From Acidimicrobiia bacterium (lineage in GTDB: Bacteria > Actinomycetota > Acidimicrobiia > Spongiisociales > ZC4RG35): a stretch of 64,000 nucleotides of DNA. Position numbers and translations under genes: made by a program. The notes under the pieces are model-generated. The model was not told the DNA's origin, did not search any database, and saw only the letters and a list, made by a program, of their open reading frames with translations. Positions 1-9,944 of this stretch are shown in pieces. The stretch covers positions 97,574 through 161,573 of the forward strand of contig JANQRA010000014.1 in assembly GCA_028284765.1 (NCBI GenBank), read 5' to 3'. Position 1 is the first letter of the stretch. Each line of letters starts with the position of its first letter.

Positions 1-3000
1 GACGATCGGAAGCCGACCTCATCCACGAGCCTTCGTTCGATTAGCGATGCCGATCGGGAAGCAGTTGAGCTGGATCCCATCCCAGGCGAGCGGACAGTCG
101 ATGTGTCAATTGGTGATCAGTCGGTCCTCGCCGATATCGGGCTGAGGATCTCCTCAAACTCCGTGGTCTCTCAGGACGTGTCAATCGAGACGCTTCCGAA
201 GAGCGAAGCTGAACGGTTGTCGCCTTTCGGACTGGCCCTCTCGCTGTCGATAAAGGACAGACCGAAACTCGGCGGCCTTTCGTGGGAGGTGCTGGGCGAG
301 CCCGATTTGGCTTCTCAACCGGTGACCCTTGAGTTCGACTATTCGAGCTATCTGACTAATGCCGGCGTTGCTAACAGGCTCCAGCTGGTTCACATGCAGG
401 GCTGCCAAGAAGGGCGGTTCTCCCGATCTGGGCCGACCTGTGACTCGATGGTTCCCCTTTCAAGCTTCAACGACCCGTCGACCGGAACAATCCGAACCAC
501 CTTGACGCCAGAGTCGGCGGTTGCGTCGGGTGGGCTGCTAGCGCTCTCGACTACGGCTTCGGGCCCTGAAGGGGACTATGCGGCAACGCCGCTGCCGACA
601 GTTGCGTCATACCAGGTGGGGCTCTTCACGGGATCGTTCGATATGTCGATTCCGTTTGAAGCTCCTCCAGCGCCCACGGGACCGACGCCGAGCGCAGGCC
701 TTTCTTACTCGTCAGGATCAATCGACGGGCTCCATACCCAGACCAACGCGCAGGCGTCTCAGACGGGTCTTGGCTGGAGCCTGGTCGGCGGGGGTGCCAT
801 CACCCGGCACTGGTACCAGTGCGCTCCGGGAAACGCGCTTGACATTTGCCCAACCGGACACGACTACACGCTCAGCCTTAACGGAACCTCTTCTCGACTC
901 ATCCTGGACGACGACTCCAATCCCAACAACATTCTCTTCCGCCTGAAGAATGACCCGATGTGGAAGGTGCAGCTGATAACTGCAGGTGACGGATCGGTCC
1001 CCAATCAAGATGCACATGGCGAGTATTGGCTGGTGACTACTCCCGACGGCACAACATATAGGTTCGGCTACGAAGACAACTCCGGCGACCATGTGCCTTT
1101 CTACACGTTGACAAGCTCGCCTTCGTTTCAGTGCGACGAGCACGAAATCGATCCAGCGTTCACAAGGTTCTGTCGAAAGGTCTGGCGTTGGAATCTTGAT
1201 CTCGTGACAGATGCGATTGGGAATGAGACCACGTACACATACACCCAGGAAGAGCAGTGGTACGCCGGACGAGACGCCAACTTCAAGGTCAACTACGTTC
1301 GAGCCTCCCATTTGAACGAAATCCTCTACACCTCCAACGGAAGCCTCTCAGCTTCAAGCCGTGTCTTGTATCGGACAGAGCTTCGTTGTGTCACTCCGGA
1401 GATTGCAGCGGGCTGCGACTCGCAAGGAGACTTTCCCGACGTGCCGTTCGAACTCGTGTGTCGCGCTTCCGACATTTGCGCTTGGTCGACCCAACGCGCA
1501 CCAACATTCTTCTCTGAGCGCAAACTGGGCTCCGTCCAGTCCCAAGTAAAAGACGGATCGGCCTGGCGCACAGTCGGGTGGTGGGACCTCGCGCAGACCT
1601 TCCCCGACCCCACGGGTCCTGGCGAAGAGACTCCATCGGAAAGGAAACTCTGGCTCGACTCAGTCACGCAACGCCCAGGGGGTGACTATGAGTGGTCTGC
1701 ATTCACCCAAATCGAAGCCGAAGATGCCTCCTCCACGTCACTTGTGTACGAGTGGCCCGCCGACGACTACGGAATGGGACACGTTCTCCGTTCATTCCAC
1801 GACGGGGACTGGGCGTCTTACAACGACGTTGACTTCGGGAGTGGAGCTACCCAGCTCATCGTGAACTACGCCTCGTTCACCAACGTGGGCGCTCTGGAGT
1901 TTCGGCGAGGGTCGACGACGGGTCCCTTGGTAGCAACTGTTCCCGTAGACCCGGATGTGCATGGACAATACGAGACAACAAGCGTGCCTGTTTCGTCAAT
2001 ATCAGGTGTACACGACGTCTATGTGGTCGCTCAGAATTCTGGCGGCGGTGATCTCTCTCACGTCAACTGGTTCCGATTCACGCCATCCAGCTCACTTCCA
2101 GGTTTACCACCCACAACCTTTGAGGAAGTGCATCTGGCCAACCGTGTATACGCGAACAGCATCGAACCACGGATGCGGATGCCCCGAATCGCATCCTTCA
2201 CAAACCCGCTCGGCGGCACGTTAGAGATCACGTATGGCCAAGAACATGCATGGGATTCCGAGCCACTAGGGCAGCAATGCTCGACAAGCTCCAGCACCGG
2301 AAACGTACGACGCGAATGCGACTTCTTCGTTGCCTACGACGGGTTCTACGAGGAGTGGTGGCACTGGAACAAATGGAAAGTCATGAGCACTCTTCAGCGT
2401 GCAGACCATTCAGAGAACGGCCAACAACACCTTACGTACGAGTACTCACGACCGACATGGCACTACTCCGATAACCCGGGCTTCAACTCGCACACCGGGA
2501 CGTGGCCAGGAGCACTTACATGCAGCAGCCAGCCGTGCAACCACTGGAACGAGTTCCGCGGCCACGAAACCGTCAAAGTTGAGGATCAGCACTCCGGACG
2601 CATCGACGAGTACCGCTTCTACCAAGGTATGGACGGCGACTGGATGGGCTCAGGAGGCGGATGGACGTTCGGCTCCTCAATCAGCTTGGCGGACGGTTCA
2701 ACCCGAACCGATCACGAATGGCTAACCGGCAACCTCGCCCAGACGAGAACATTCGACAGCACAACCGAACTAACTCGGTCCACCAGCGAGTTCCACTGGA
2801 TCTCCACCGCGGGATCAGGAGTCCGCGGCGCATACTGGACCGGAGCAGACGAATCCCAGCAGATCTCCTTCGGAGGGTTGGGTCTCGGACAGCCGAATCG
2901 GACATCCGAGACGCTCACGTCCTACAACCAGTACGGCTTCCCAACCGGCATCACCGAGCGTCGGCACACGGCGACCACGACAGACGACACATTCACCGAG

Positions 3001-6000
3001 ATCATCTACAACCCGAACGTCTCCTCTTGGATACTGAGCACACCACGCTTCGTCGAGGTCTGGCCCGGCACCAGCCCAGGAAGTGCAGGGTCTGAACTCG
3101 CGCGAGACGAATTCTTCTACGACGGTGCCTCAAGTTCTGCCACAGACCCCACAGCGGGCCTAGTCACAAAGCACAAACAGTCCTACACCTACAACGGCTC
3201 ATACCAGACAATCAACACCCTCACCTCATACGACCCACAAGGCCGAGTGCTAACAACCGACGTGTCGGGATCACCAGGCGTCACCACCAACACCTATGAC
3301 CTTGAGACCGGGTTCTTGGCTTCAACGACGGACCCTGTGGGAATCACCGATACCTTCGAGTTTGATCCCGGAACGGGGCAGCTGCTTTCCACGACGGACC
3401 CCAACTCGAATACCACCACCTTCACCTACGACAACTATGGACGGCCCAAATCCACCAGTAGCAGCGTTGAAGAAGTCGACTATTCCTACAACTACAGCTC
3501 CTACCCAGTCGAAGTCTCGATAGAGCGACACACCTCAACCTCAGGTCCGACCATCGACGAACACCACTACTACGACGAGTGGGGAAGGTGGATCCAAACT
3601 CAGCGGCCGGGTGAACAGACCAACCAACGACGCATCGAATCGAGGTTCTACAACAACTCCAACTTCGCCACCCGCAACTCCGCCACACCCTTCCACGCCT
3701 CCGGGGAAGCTGGCTCTGGCTGGGTCGACCCAACTTGGACAGGTTCGTCGCCCACGGTCGACCTCCAATACTTCTCTGCCTTCGATGTCCTCGGTCGGAT
3801 GACGCGCCAGGAGACCATTGCAGACGACTCGGCACCAGGGATCCTCTGGGCAAGCGACTGGACCTACGACGCTTGGGCGATCCGCGAGACGGATCGCGAA
3901 GGGAACGTCTCAACCAGTCTGATGAATGGACATGGGTTGTTGGCGCAACTGGACACCACTAGTTCCGGCGGTCCAATCACAACGACCTACTCCTACGACG
4001 GACTGGGACGGCTCACCCAACTTGTCGACGACGGAGGCAACACGACCTCAGTTGGCTACGACATGGCCGGCAGACGGACAAGTCTCGACGACCCCAACTC
4101 GGGCCTCTGGAACTACACCTACAACGAACTCGGACTGGTTGAAACCCAAACCAGCCCAACAGAAACCGTCTGGAACTCCTACGACGGAGCCGGACGCCCT
4201 CTAGAGCGCCGCCTCACCAACTCGTCAGGTCCACTCCTTGCCAGCTGGACATACGACGCACCAGGGCAGCTAGGCCTCCTCGCATCCTCGATCGCCTACA
4301 ACACCGACGCGGACATCACGATCGACCCCCTCGCATACGATGCCGCCAACCGGGTCATCAGCCAACGGTGGGGAATCGACGACGGCTCGTCCACCGACTG
4401 GCTGACAATGGACTGGACCTATGACAAAGCCGGACGTCTGACAGCCGTCGAATACCCCGACGGCGAGACTGTTTCGTACTCATTCAATAGTCGAACGGGT
4501 CTCCCAACCGGCGCTGATCGCTCCGACGGATTCGAACTCGTCTCCTCAGCGTCATATACACCGTCTTCGCTCCCCGTGAACGTACGTTTCGGAGCTTCGA
4601 ACGATCCTCTCGGCGTCGACCGCGACTGGGTTTACCAGGCCGCTTCCCAGCGGCTTGGGAGCCTAAAGGCTACGGCTGAAGGTGCCACCTTCTCCAACGT
4701 CCAGAACCTGAGCTACTCGTACTCGCCCAACGGCAACGTGACCAGACGAATGGACTGGCGCAACAGCGCACAGGCGGAATGCTTCGAATTCGACTCCGCA
4801 TCACAACTGACCCGAGCCTTCACCACCGACGATGTCGTCGGTTCATCGGACGACTGCTCAAACGGTCCGGTTCCAATCGGCAACGGGATCTATGAGCATG
4901 ACTACCAGTACGACACGATCGGAAACCTGATCGGAGTCGACGGCGCAACCTGGACATACGGAGCGGGCGGTGCGGGTCCCAACGCTCTCACCAATGCCGC
5001 CGCCAGTGTCGCACACGGCATGGCAGCAGCAACCTCCCCTCCCCCATCAGCCGCCAGCATCCAACAACCAGCAATCCCACCGCCAGCCGCTGCGAGCTCG
5101 AGTTCTGGTGGTGTGGTGGAGTTGTGGGGTTCTGGTTCTGGTGGGTCGTGGACTGTGGCGGATGGTGCTGATTGGGATTGGACTCATGTGAACGATCGGC
5201 ACAGTGTCGTGTCGTCGATTGTTGGTGGTTTGGGACGGTTGGATGACTATTCGCCGGGCAACTCGAATTGGGTGTCCCGAGTTCACATGTCGGTTGATGG
5301 TGAAGTGTTCAGCGATGTTGATGTGGTGACTGAGTTCACGGTCGATCGTCACGACACAGACGTAATGGTTGGTCTGCGTCGCCAGTCAGAAGACGACCTC
5401 TACATGTTGGGCATCACCGACGACGGGAACAACGGGACTGGCCTTCCTCAGGGTTCAGGAACCAACGGGAACCACCTGCAGATTCTTCGACGCACCGGAG
5501 GGTCGGTCACGCTCCTGGCGGAAACACCTTTCACGTATCCAGATGGGTCGTATTGGATCAGAGCAAACGCTGAAGGCGACCAGATCCGTTTGAAGGTTTG
5601 GACCGGAACCAAGACCGATGAGCCAGCCAACTGGACGCTGACCGCCACCGACACGACATACACGTCCGGTGGAGTCGGGATCGCCTCATCCGGCAAAGGC
5701 AACAGCCTTCTCGAGTTCTCAGAGTTCACCGCTACCGACCCGAACGGTGGCCCCACCAACCAGCCGCCCACCGCTGTCGCCACCTCCGACGTCACCAACG
5801 GCGACGTCCCACTAACCGTCAACTTCGACGGCACCGGATCAACCGACCCCGAAAACGGAACCCTCACCTACGCATGGGACCTCGACGGAGACGGCCAAAC
5901 CGACGACTCCACATCAGCCACCCCCGCCTGGACATACACCACAGCCAACACCTACACGGTCACACTCGAAGTCACCGACCCCCAAGGCGCCACAGACACC

Positions 6001-7362
6001 ACCACCCTCACCATCACAACCACAGACCCAGGACCAGGTGTCGGAGTGTTCAGCTATGACAGCGCCGGTCGGACGGTTTCCCGTACCGTCGATGGTGTCA
6101 GCCAGACCCTCTCATGGACGCCTACCGGATTTGTCGAGTCCATATCCGGCCCCGAAGGTGTCGTGTCATTCTCTTACGACGCTGACGGTGACCGAGTTCT
6201 GCGTGTTGATGCGTCCGGTCGGGCAACAGTCACCCTGGGTACCTGGCACGAGTATCACGACCCTCCCAGCGGGGGGGAGACATCGATCGACCACTACTGG
6301 TTCGGTGGAGAACGGATCGGATACGAGTCAACCGCATCCGGCATCGGGACGACCTACTTCGTGCTCGGAGACCTATTGGATACAGCTTCCGTGGTCTACA
6401 ACCACAACACAGGCGAAATCAGCCGAGAGTGGTTCGACCCGTGGGGCAACCACCGCGGGAGTGGCGGTTCAGGCTCAGTCTCCGACGTCGGATACACCGG
6501 CCAATACCAAGACCCGTCGGGGTTGATGGACTACAACGCCCGTATCTACGACCCTGGCTATGCGACGTTCCTCACCCCTGACACAATCGTCCCGAACCCC
6601 GCAAACCCGCTTGACCTGAACCGATACACCTACGTCCGAAACAACCCAACGACCTACAAAGACCCCACGGGACACTTCGCAACTCCCAGCCGCCAGATCA
6701 CTTTCGGACAGTGCGGAGGCGGGTTCGAGTGCTACGGGAACTACAAGTCATCTGCAGCTGTGGGATCAATAGTTCAGGGACCACAGGCAACGATGCGTAG
6801 GATCAGTGTTGCGGTTGCAAAACGAAACGTTGCCGTAGCCGTGACTGTTGCCAATACGATCGCTGACGTCACTCCCTGGGCAGGAGACGTAAAGGCAGCT
6901 AACGAAGTCCTCAGCGGCACAGACGCCCTTGGCAACAAGCTCGCCGCGTGGGAGCGAGGCCTAATTGGCGTTGCTACGGTGATCGGCCTCGGAAACGAAT
7001 TCAAGGCCGCATTGGATGCGGCGACCGGGGCTGGACGCCTAGCGGACCAAGTGCCCTTACCCGACGAACTAGCCGACGGAGTATCGGATGTTCACGTCTA
7101 CCTCGGTATGATTGAAGGGAAACCCGTGTACACCGGCATAACCAATAATCTCGTGCGCAGACAGGCACAACATGGCGATAGGTTCCGCTTGGAGCCACTC
7201 ACCACGGATCCAGTGACCCGAGGTCAGGCACGCGCAATCGAACAAGCTTTGATCGAGCAAAACCCACACTTTCAGAATGTGATCAACTCGATTAGTCCCC
7301 GCCACGCCTACTACGAAGGCGCCGTCGACTGGGGGGACGCGTGGCTGCGGGCGAACGGCTGA
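1..7362 (+). CDS. RHS/YD-repeat polymorphic toxin with GIY-YIG nuclease tip, 5' partial
   Basis: The frame is open from base 1, so the start lies outside the window; the GTG at 103 is only the first internal candidate. The order is: an SpvB/TcdB-like front (about 600-1680), a CBM6-like module (about 1710-2090), many YD repeats (about 3200-4950), an insert with a PKD domain (about 5000-6035), more YD repeats, and the RHS core motif with DPSGLMDYNARIYDPG and FLTPD (about 6490-6675). After the core comes a pre-toxin TG-like segment (DVTPWAGDVKAANEVLSG, about 6865-7000). The tip (about 7085-7350) has VYL and YTG in place of GIY and YIG, an NLVRR arginine and an IEQALIE glutamate, as in GIY-YIG nucleases. 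In this family the shell encloses a C-terminal toxin that is released into competitor cells. No secretion signal is visible because the N-terminus is missing. The family assignment is strong; the nuclease tip is a motif-based inference. Confidence 0.9.
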   Translation, partial: DDRKPTSSTSLRSISDADREAVELDPIPGERTVDVSIGDQSVLADIGLRISSNSVVSQDVSIETLPKSEAERLSPFGLALSLSIKDRPKLGGLSWEVLGEPDLASQPVTLEFDYSSYLTNAGVANRLQLVHMQGCQEGRFSRSGPTCDSMVPLSSFNDPSTGTIRTTLTPESAVASGGLLALSTTASGPEGDYAATPLPTVASYQVGLFTGSFDMSIPFEAPPAPTGPTPSAGLSYSSGSIDGLHTQTNAQASQTGLGWSLVGGGAITRHWYQCAPGNALDICPTGHDYTLSLNGTSSRLILDDDSNPNNILFRLKNDPMWKVQLITAGDGSVPNQDAHGEYWLVTTPDGTTYRFGYEDNSGDHVPFYTLTSSPSFQCDEHEIDPAFTRFCRKVWRWNLDLVTDAIGNETTYTYTQEEQWYAGRDANFKVNYVRASHLNEILYTSNGSLSASSRVLYRTELRCVTPEIAAGCDSQGDFPDVPFELVCRASDICAWSTQRAPTFFSERKLGSVQSQVKDGSAWRTVGWWDLAQTFPDPTGPGEETPSERKLWLDSVTQRPGGDYEWSAFTQIEAEDASSTSLVYEWPADDYGMGHVLRSFHDGDWASYNDVDFGSGATQLIVNYASFTNVGALEFRRGSTTGPLVATVPVDPDVHGQYETTSVPVSSISGVHDVYVVAQNSGGGDLSHVNWFRFTPSSSLPGLPPTTFEEVHLANRVYANSIEPRMRMPRIASFTNPLGGTLEITYGQEHAWDSEPLGQQCSTSSSTGNVRRECDFFVAYDGFYEEWWHWNKWKVMSTLQRADHSENGQQHLTYEYSRPTWHYSDNPGFNSHTGTWPGALTCSSQPCNHWNEFRGHETVKVEDQHSGRIDEYRFYQGMDGDWMGSGGGWTFGSSISLADGSTRTDHEWLTGNLAQTRTFDSTTELTRSTSEFHWISTAGSGVRGAYWTGADESQQISFGGLGLGQPNRTSETLTSYNQYGFPTGITERRHTATTTDDTFTEIIYNPNVSSWILSTPRFVEVWPGTSPGSAGSELARDEFFYDGASSSATDPTAGLVTKHKQSYTYNGSYQTINTLTSYDPQGRVLTTDVSGSPGVTTNTYDLETGFLASTTDPVGITDTFEFDPGTGQLLSTTDPNSNTTTFTYDNYGRPKSTSSSVEEVDYSYNYSSYPVEVSIERHTSTSGPTIDEHHYYDEWGRWIQTQRPGEQTNQRRIESRFYNNSNFATRNSATPFHASGEAGSGWVDPTWTGSSPTVDLQYFSAFDVLGRMTRQETIADDSAPGILWASDWTYDAWAIRETDREGNVSTSLMNGHGLLAQLDTTSSGGPITTTYSYDGLGRLTQLVDDGGNTTSVGYDMAGRRTSLDDPNSGLWNYTYNELGLVETQTSPTETVWNSYDGAGRPLERRLTNSSGPLLASWTYDAPGQLGLLASSIAYNTDADITIDPLAYDAANRVISQRWGIDDGSSTDWLTMDWTYDKAGRLTAVEYPDGETVSYSFNSRTGLPTGADRSDGFELVSSASYTPSSLPVNVRFGASNDPLGVDRDWVYQAASQRLGSLKATAEGATFSNVQNLSYSYSPNGNVTRRMDWRNSAQAECFEFDSASQLTRAFTTDDVVGSSDDCSNGPVPIGNGIYEHDYQYDTIGNLIGVDGATWTYGAGGAGPNALTNAAASVAHGMAAATSPPPSAASIQQPAIPPPAAASSSSGGVVELWGSGSGGSWTVADGADWDWTHVNDRHSVVSSIVGGLGRLDDYSPGNSNWVSRVHMSVDGEVFSDVDVVTEFTVDRHDTDVMVGLRRQSEDDLYMLGITDDGNNGTGLPQGSGTNGNHLQILRRTGGSVTLLAETPFTYPDGSYWIRANAEGDQIRLKVWTGTKTDEPANWTLTATDTTYTSGGVGIASSGKGNSLLEFSEFTATDPNGGPTNQPPTAVATSDVTNGDVPLTVNFDGTGSTDPENGTLTYAWDLDGDGQTDDSTSATPAWTYTTANTYTVTLEVTDPQGATDTTTLTITTTDPGPGVGVFSYDSAGRTVSRTVDGVSQTLSWTPTGFVESISGPEGVVSFSYDADGDRVLRVDASGRATVTLGTWHEYHDPPSGGETSIDHYWFGGERIGYESTASGIGTTYFVLGDLLDTASVVYNHNTGEISREWFDPWGNHRGSGGSGSVSDVGYTGQYQDPSGLMDYNARIYDPGYATFLTPDTIVPNPANPLDLNRYTYVRNNPTTYKDPTGHFATPSRQITFGQCGGGFECYGNYKSSAAVGSIVQGPQATMRRISVAVAKRNVAVAVTVANTIADVTPWAGDVKAANEVLSGTDALGNKLAAWERGLIGVATVIGLGNEFKAALDAATGAGRLADQVPLPDELADGVSDVHVYLGMIEGKPVYTGITNNLVRRQAQHGDRFRLEPLTTDPVTRGQARAIEQALIEQNPHFQNVINSISPRHAYYEGAVDWGDAWLRANG

Positions 7363-7363
7363 C

Positions 7364-7837
7364 ATGACGAACCTTCGGAAGCTGAAATCATCTTCTAGGC
7401 GCCCAGAGTCGGGCGACGTCTTTGCCATGCTCTTGCCAGATGGGTTGTACCTCTTCGGGCGTGTGATCTCGACGCGTGCAGAGATAGGGCCAATGGAGGG
7501 GGTTCTGTTGCTGTACATCTACCAGCACAGAGCAGATGAAAGCGCACTGCCTCTTCGAGAAGAACTCCGACCGGACCGACTGCTTCTCTCCCCGATACTG
7601 ACAAATAGCAAAGGCTGGCGCGAGGGCGTGTTCGAGACGATTGGTAACATCCCGCTAGACGAGTCCGATGTGCTTGATCAGCATTCCTTCCGTCGCTGGA
7701 ACGGCAAGTATGTGGATGAACTCTCGAATCCACTGCCGGGTCCTGTCGAGCCAGTTGGGGACTTTGGTTTGGCCAGTTTTCGAACGATCGACGACGAGAT
7801 CAGCGATGCCCTTGGATTTGAAAGGGCTCCAGACTGA
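7364..7837 (+). CDS. Imm26-like immunity protein
   Basis: This 157-residue protein starts one base after the RHS toxin stop, so the two are almost certainly cotranscribed and translationally coupled. The N-terminal pattern (residues 17-33, SGDVFAMLLPDGLYLFG) matches the Imm26 family signature of a GDVF motif followed by a glycine-containing strand and FGR. There is no signal peptide or membrane segment, which fits a cytosolic antitoxin that binds and blocks the GIY-YIG tip. Family knowledge: Imm26 genes sit directly 3' of polymorphic toxins. Inference: its partner is the toxin domain encoded just upstream. Confidence 0.75.
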   Translation: MTNLRKLKSSSRRPESGDVFAMLLPDGLYLFGRVISTRAEIGPMEGVLLLYIYQHRADESALPLREELRPDRLLLSPILTNSKGWREGVFETIGNIPLDESDVLDQHSFRRWNGKYVDELSNPLPGPVEPVGDFGLASFRTIDDEISDALGFERAPD

Positions 7838-7921
7838 ACCTAGTGCCGCCACTCTCTGCCTCCTGAGGCACGCCCCTCGAAAGACTCTGCGGCAGGCCTA
7901 AGGCCGAAACACGCGCGGGAC
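7838..7921. other. Short gap between immunity gene and integrase, possible element boundary
   Basis: The convergent genes end here. A small hairpin, TGCCTC-CTGAGGCA-like, lies at about 7858-7873. Integrases often sit at an element end, so this gap could hold an attachment site. I found no matching repeat elsewhere in the window. Confidence 0.25.
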
Positions 7922-9190
7922 TCATATTCGAGATCGACCATTCAGCAGGTCTTCGAGAGCAAACGCCGCTGCACGATCAGACTCCGTCGATCCGTGCAGA
8001 TACACCCGGGCTGTGATCTGAGTATTGGCGTGACCGAGTCGCTGAGAAACAGTTGCTATGTCCGTGCCGGCTTGAAGAGCCAGCGAAGCCATCGTGTGAC
8101 GAAGCCCGTGGACTCCAATCCACTCCAAACCTGCTCTCTGGACGATTCTCTTCAGTCGGCGGGTCACGGCCTCTGGCCGGACCGGCCGCCCGTCCGCGGT
8201 AGTGAAGACCAAGTCCCGGTCGTTTCGCCATTCGGCGGCCGCTAGCCTCACCGCCGCTTGATCGCTCCGGTGTTGGCGCAGGCGAACCACCGTCGACTCA
8301 CCAACGGCAATGGCGCGCTTGGCTGACTCGGTTTTCGGCTCTTGAAACACAGGTTGGTTGCCAACGTTGCTCAGACTCCGGCGAACGGTGACCACTCCCG
8401 CTGACAGGTCAATGTCGTCCCATTGCAGGCCGATGGCTTCTCCTCGCCGGAGGCCTGTGGACAGGTACAAATGCCAGAGAACCTCGAGATCATCCCCCTC
8501 TATTGCCTGAAGGAACTTTCGGGCCTCTTCCCTCCCCCACGCCTTGACACTCGACTTCGGCTGCTTGACCGCCTTAGGAGCGTTCCTGCCAACGAGGAAC
8601 ACTGAAGGATCAGTGACAACCACACCTTGTTCTACTGCGAGGGCGAGGACCGATCGAAGAGTCGTTCTTGCCTGGTGCAGCTTCGCTCTCGAATCACCGG
8701 ATTCGACACGCTTCGCGACGAACCCTCTCAGAAGCTGACGCTCAATGTCGGACACGCGGAACCGGCCGAGGTCCTTGAGAACGCTGTTGGCCCCGTGGCG
8801 GTACCAAACCGCCGTGGACTCCCGAAGGTTCCCCATGACCACTTCTTGAGCAAGCCATGGAAGCCACTCTCGCTCAACGAACGTATCGAGGCGAACACGT
8901 GGGTCCGCACTAGTGACCTTCTCCCCCATCGCTCGAGACCCCAACTGCCGGTCACGAAACGCCCTGGCCTCCGTGACTGTCTGAAACGTTCGACTGGATG
9001 CTCGACCGTCGGCCCAAACCTGAACCTCGAAGACGGTGTCTCCCCTACCGTCCCCACGACGCCTCGTTCGGATACTTCGTTCAATCCGCTCGTAGACGTA
9101 CTCGCTTCGCCGTTTTCGTCTCGCAGACTCCTCCCTGTCAAGAAACGATTCGACATGGCTGCTCTGACTGTCTCTATTACCCTTCCCCAT
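7922..9190 (-). CDS. int: Tyrosine recombinase / phage-type integrase
   Basis: A 422-residue site-specific recombinase. The N-terminal part (about 45-85) resembles an AP2-like arm-binding domain, followed by a SAM-like core-binding domain (about 100-190) and the catalytic domain. Catalytic residues are visible: R248 in TGLRRGE, a lysine in EPKTESAKR, H361 and R364 in HGLRHT, a histidine in LGHAN, and the nucleophile Y397 in ARVYLHG. The ATG start has a good ribosome-binding site (AGGAAGGTGAT). The gene points away from the HTH and primase genes, as in integrative elements and prophages. It looks intact. The attachment site could not be identified. Confidence 0.95.
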   Translation of the reverse strand: MGKGNRDSQSSHVESFLDREESARRKRRSEYVYERIERSIRTRRRGDGRGDTVFEVQVWADGRASSRTFQTVTEARAFRDRQLGSRAMGEKVTSADPRVRLDTFVEREWLPWLAQEVVMGNLRESTAVWYRHGANSVLKDLGRFRVSDIERQLLRGFVAKRVESGDSRAKLHQARTTLRSVLALAVEQGVVVTDPSVFLVGRNAPKAVKQPKSSVKAWGREEARKFLQAIEGDDLEVLWHLYLSTGLRRGEAIGLQWDDIDLSAGVVTVRRSLSNVGNQPVFQEPKTESAKRAIAVGESTVVRLRQHRSDQAAVRLAAAEWRNDRDLVFTTADGRPVRPEAVTRRLKRIVQRAGLEWIGVHGLRHTMASLALQAGTDIATVSQRLGHANTQITARVYLHGSTESDRAAAFALEDLLNGRSRI

Positions 9191-9269
9191 AGATCACCTT
9201 CCTTTCATAACCGTCTGGGGGTTTGATCTGCTGACCCGCTGGTGTTGCTGCACCAGCGGGTCCTTCTTG

Positions 9270-9842
9270 CTACTCCTTGCTGTCTCCTTCTTCTGCCAAG
9301 GACTCCAGGTAGTCGACGACCTCAAACGCAGGAACGTCGTCGAGAGATCGCCCTGGATGATCACGCTCGAAGGCGCCGCGAGCCCCCTCGATGGCGCGCC
9401 GGATAGCGCTTCGACGCATTGTCCATTGCGGGCGCCGCCGATCCTCGTTGGTGTTCGACCAACCCTCGAGTCCGAGTTCGTCCTTCGACACGCGCTCCTC
9501 TGGACGGTGAAGAAGGGTCAAGTACTCAGATCGATCGAAGGAGCTCGGAATCTTGCCCACTGTGAACGAGTCCGGCTCACCGGCCCCATCGGGCGGGGTC
9601 AGGAGGGCGGCCACCGTGGTCTCCACTGCCAAGGCAAGCGCAAACAGCTCATTCACCGATATTCGCCTTTCTCCCGAGAACAGCCGACCAAGCGTGGCCC
9701 GATGCCAACCCGGATCCTCGTCGTTGGTCCTCGACATCCCTTCGCCAATGTCCGAAAGTCGGCCCGCCAGATCGGCTTGCGTCAAGCCAGCGGTTTTCAT
9801 GTAGCGGCGGATATTTTGGGCCACAATCTGCGACGGCGTCAA
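9270..9842 (-). CDS. HTH (XRE-type) repressor-like regulator
   Basis: A 190-residue protein with an N-terminal helix-turn-helix (about 5-70; LTQADLAGRLSD, then RATLGRLFSGERRISVNELFALA) of Cro/C1 type and an unassigned acidic C-terminal part. The start is TTG at 9842, supported by a GGGAGG site six bases upstream. It is divergent from the small HTH gene at 9928 and lies just upstream of the integrase on the same strand. That arrangement suggests the maintenance repressor of the element, acting on the shared 85-base control region. The C-terminal half has no visible peptidase or ligand domain. Confidence 0.75.
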   Translation of the reverse strand: MTPSQIVAQNIRRYMKTAGLTQADLAGRLSDIGEGMSRTNDEDPGWHRATLGRLFSGERRISVNELFALALAVETTVAALLTPPDGAGEPDSFTVGKIPSSFDRSEYLTLLHRPEERVSKDELGLEGWSNTNEDRRRPQWTMRRSAIRRAIEGARGAFERDHPGRSLDDVPAFEVVDYLESLAEEGDSKE

Positions 9843-9889
9843 TGCTGACCTCCCGACTCGCTTTCACTAGTGATGTAACATTTTACTAC

Positions 9890-9944
9890 GTTGACGCAAC
9901 ACTATGCAACTCTCTATGTTGCACAGCATGGGAACTGACGCAAC
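9890..9944. promoter_or_regulatory. Divergent operator/promoter with inverted and direct repeats
   Basis: A sigma70-like promoter reads right: TTGACG (9891-9896), 18-base spacer, TATGTT (9915-9920). The predicted start coincides with the ATG at 9928. Overlapping it are GTTG-ACG-CAAC (9890-9900), the inverted repeat TGCAAC-N7-GTTGCA (9905-9923), and two copies of TGACGCAAC (9892-9900 and 9936-9944). A regulator bound here would cover both promoter elements. Operator function is inferred. Confidence 0.6.
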
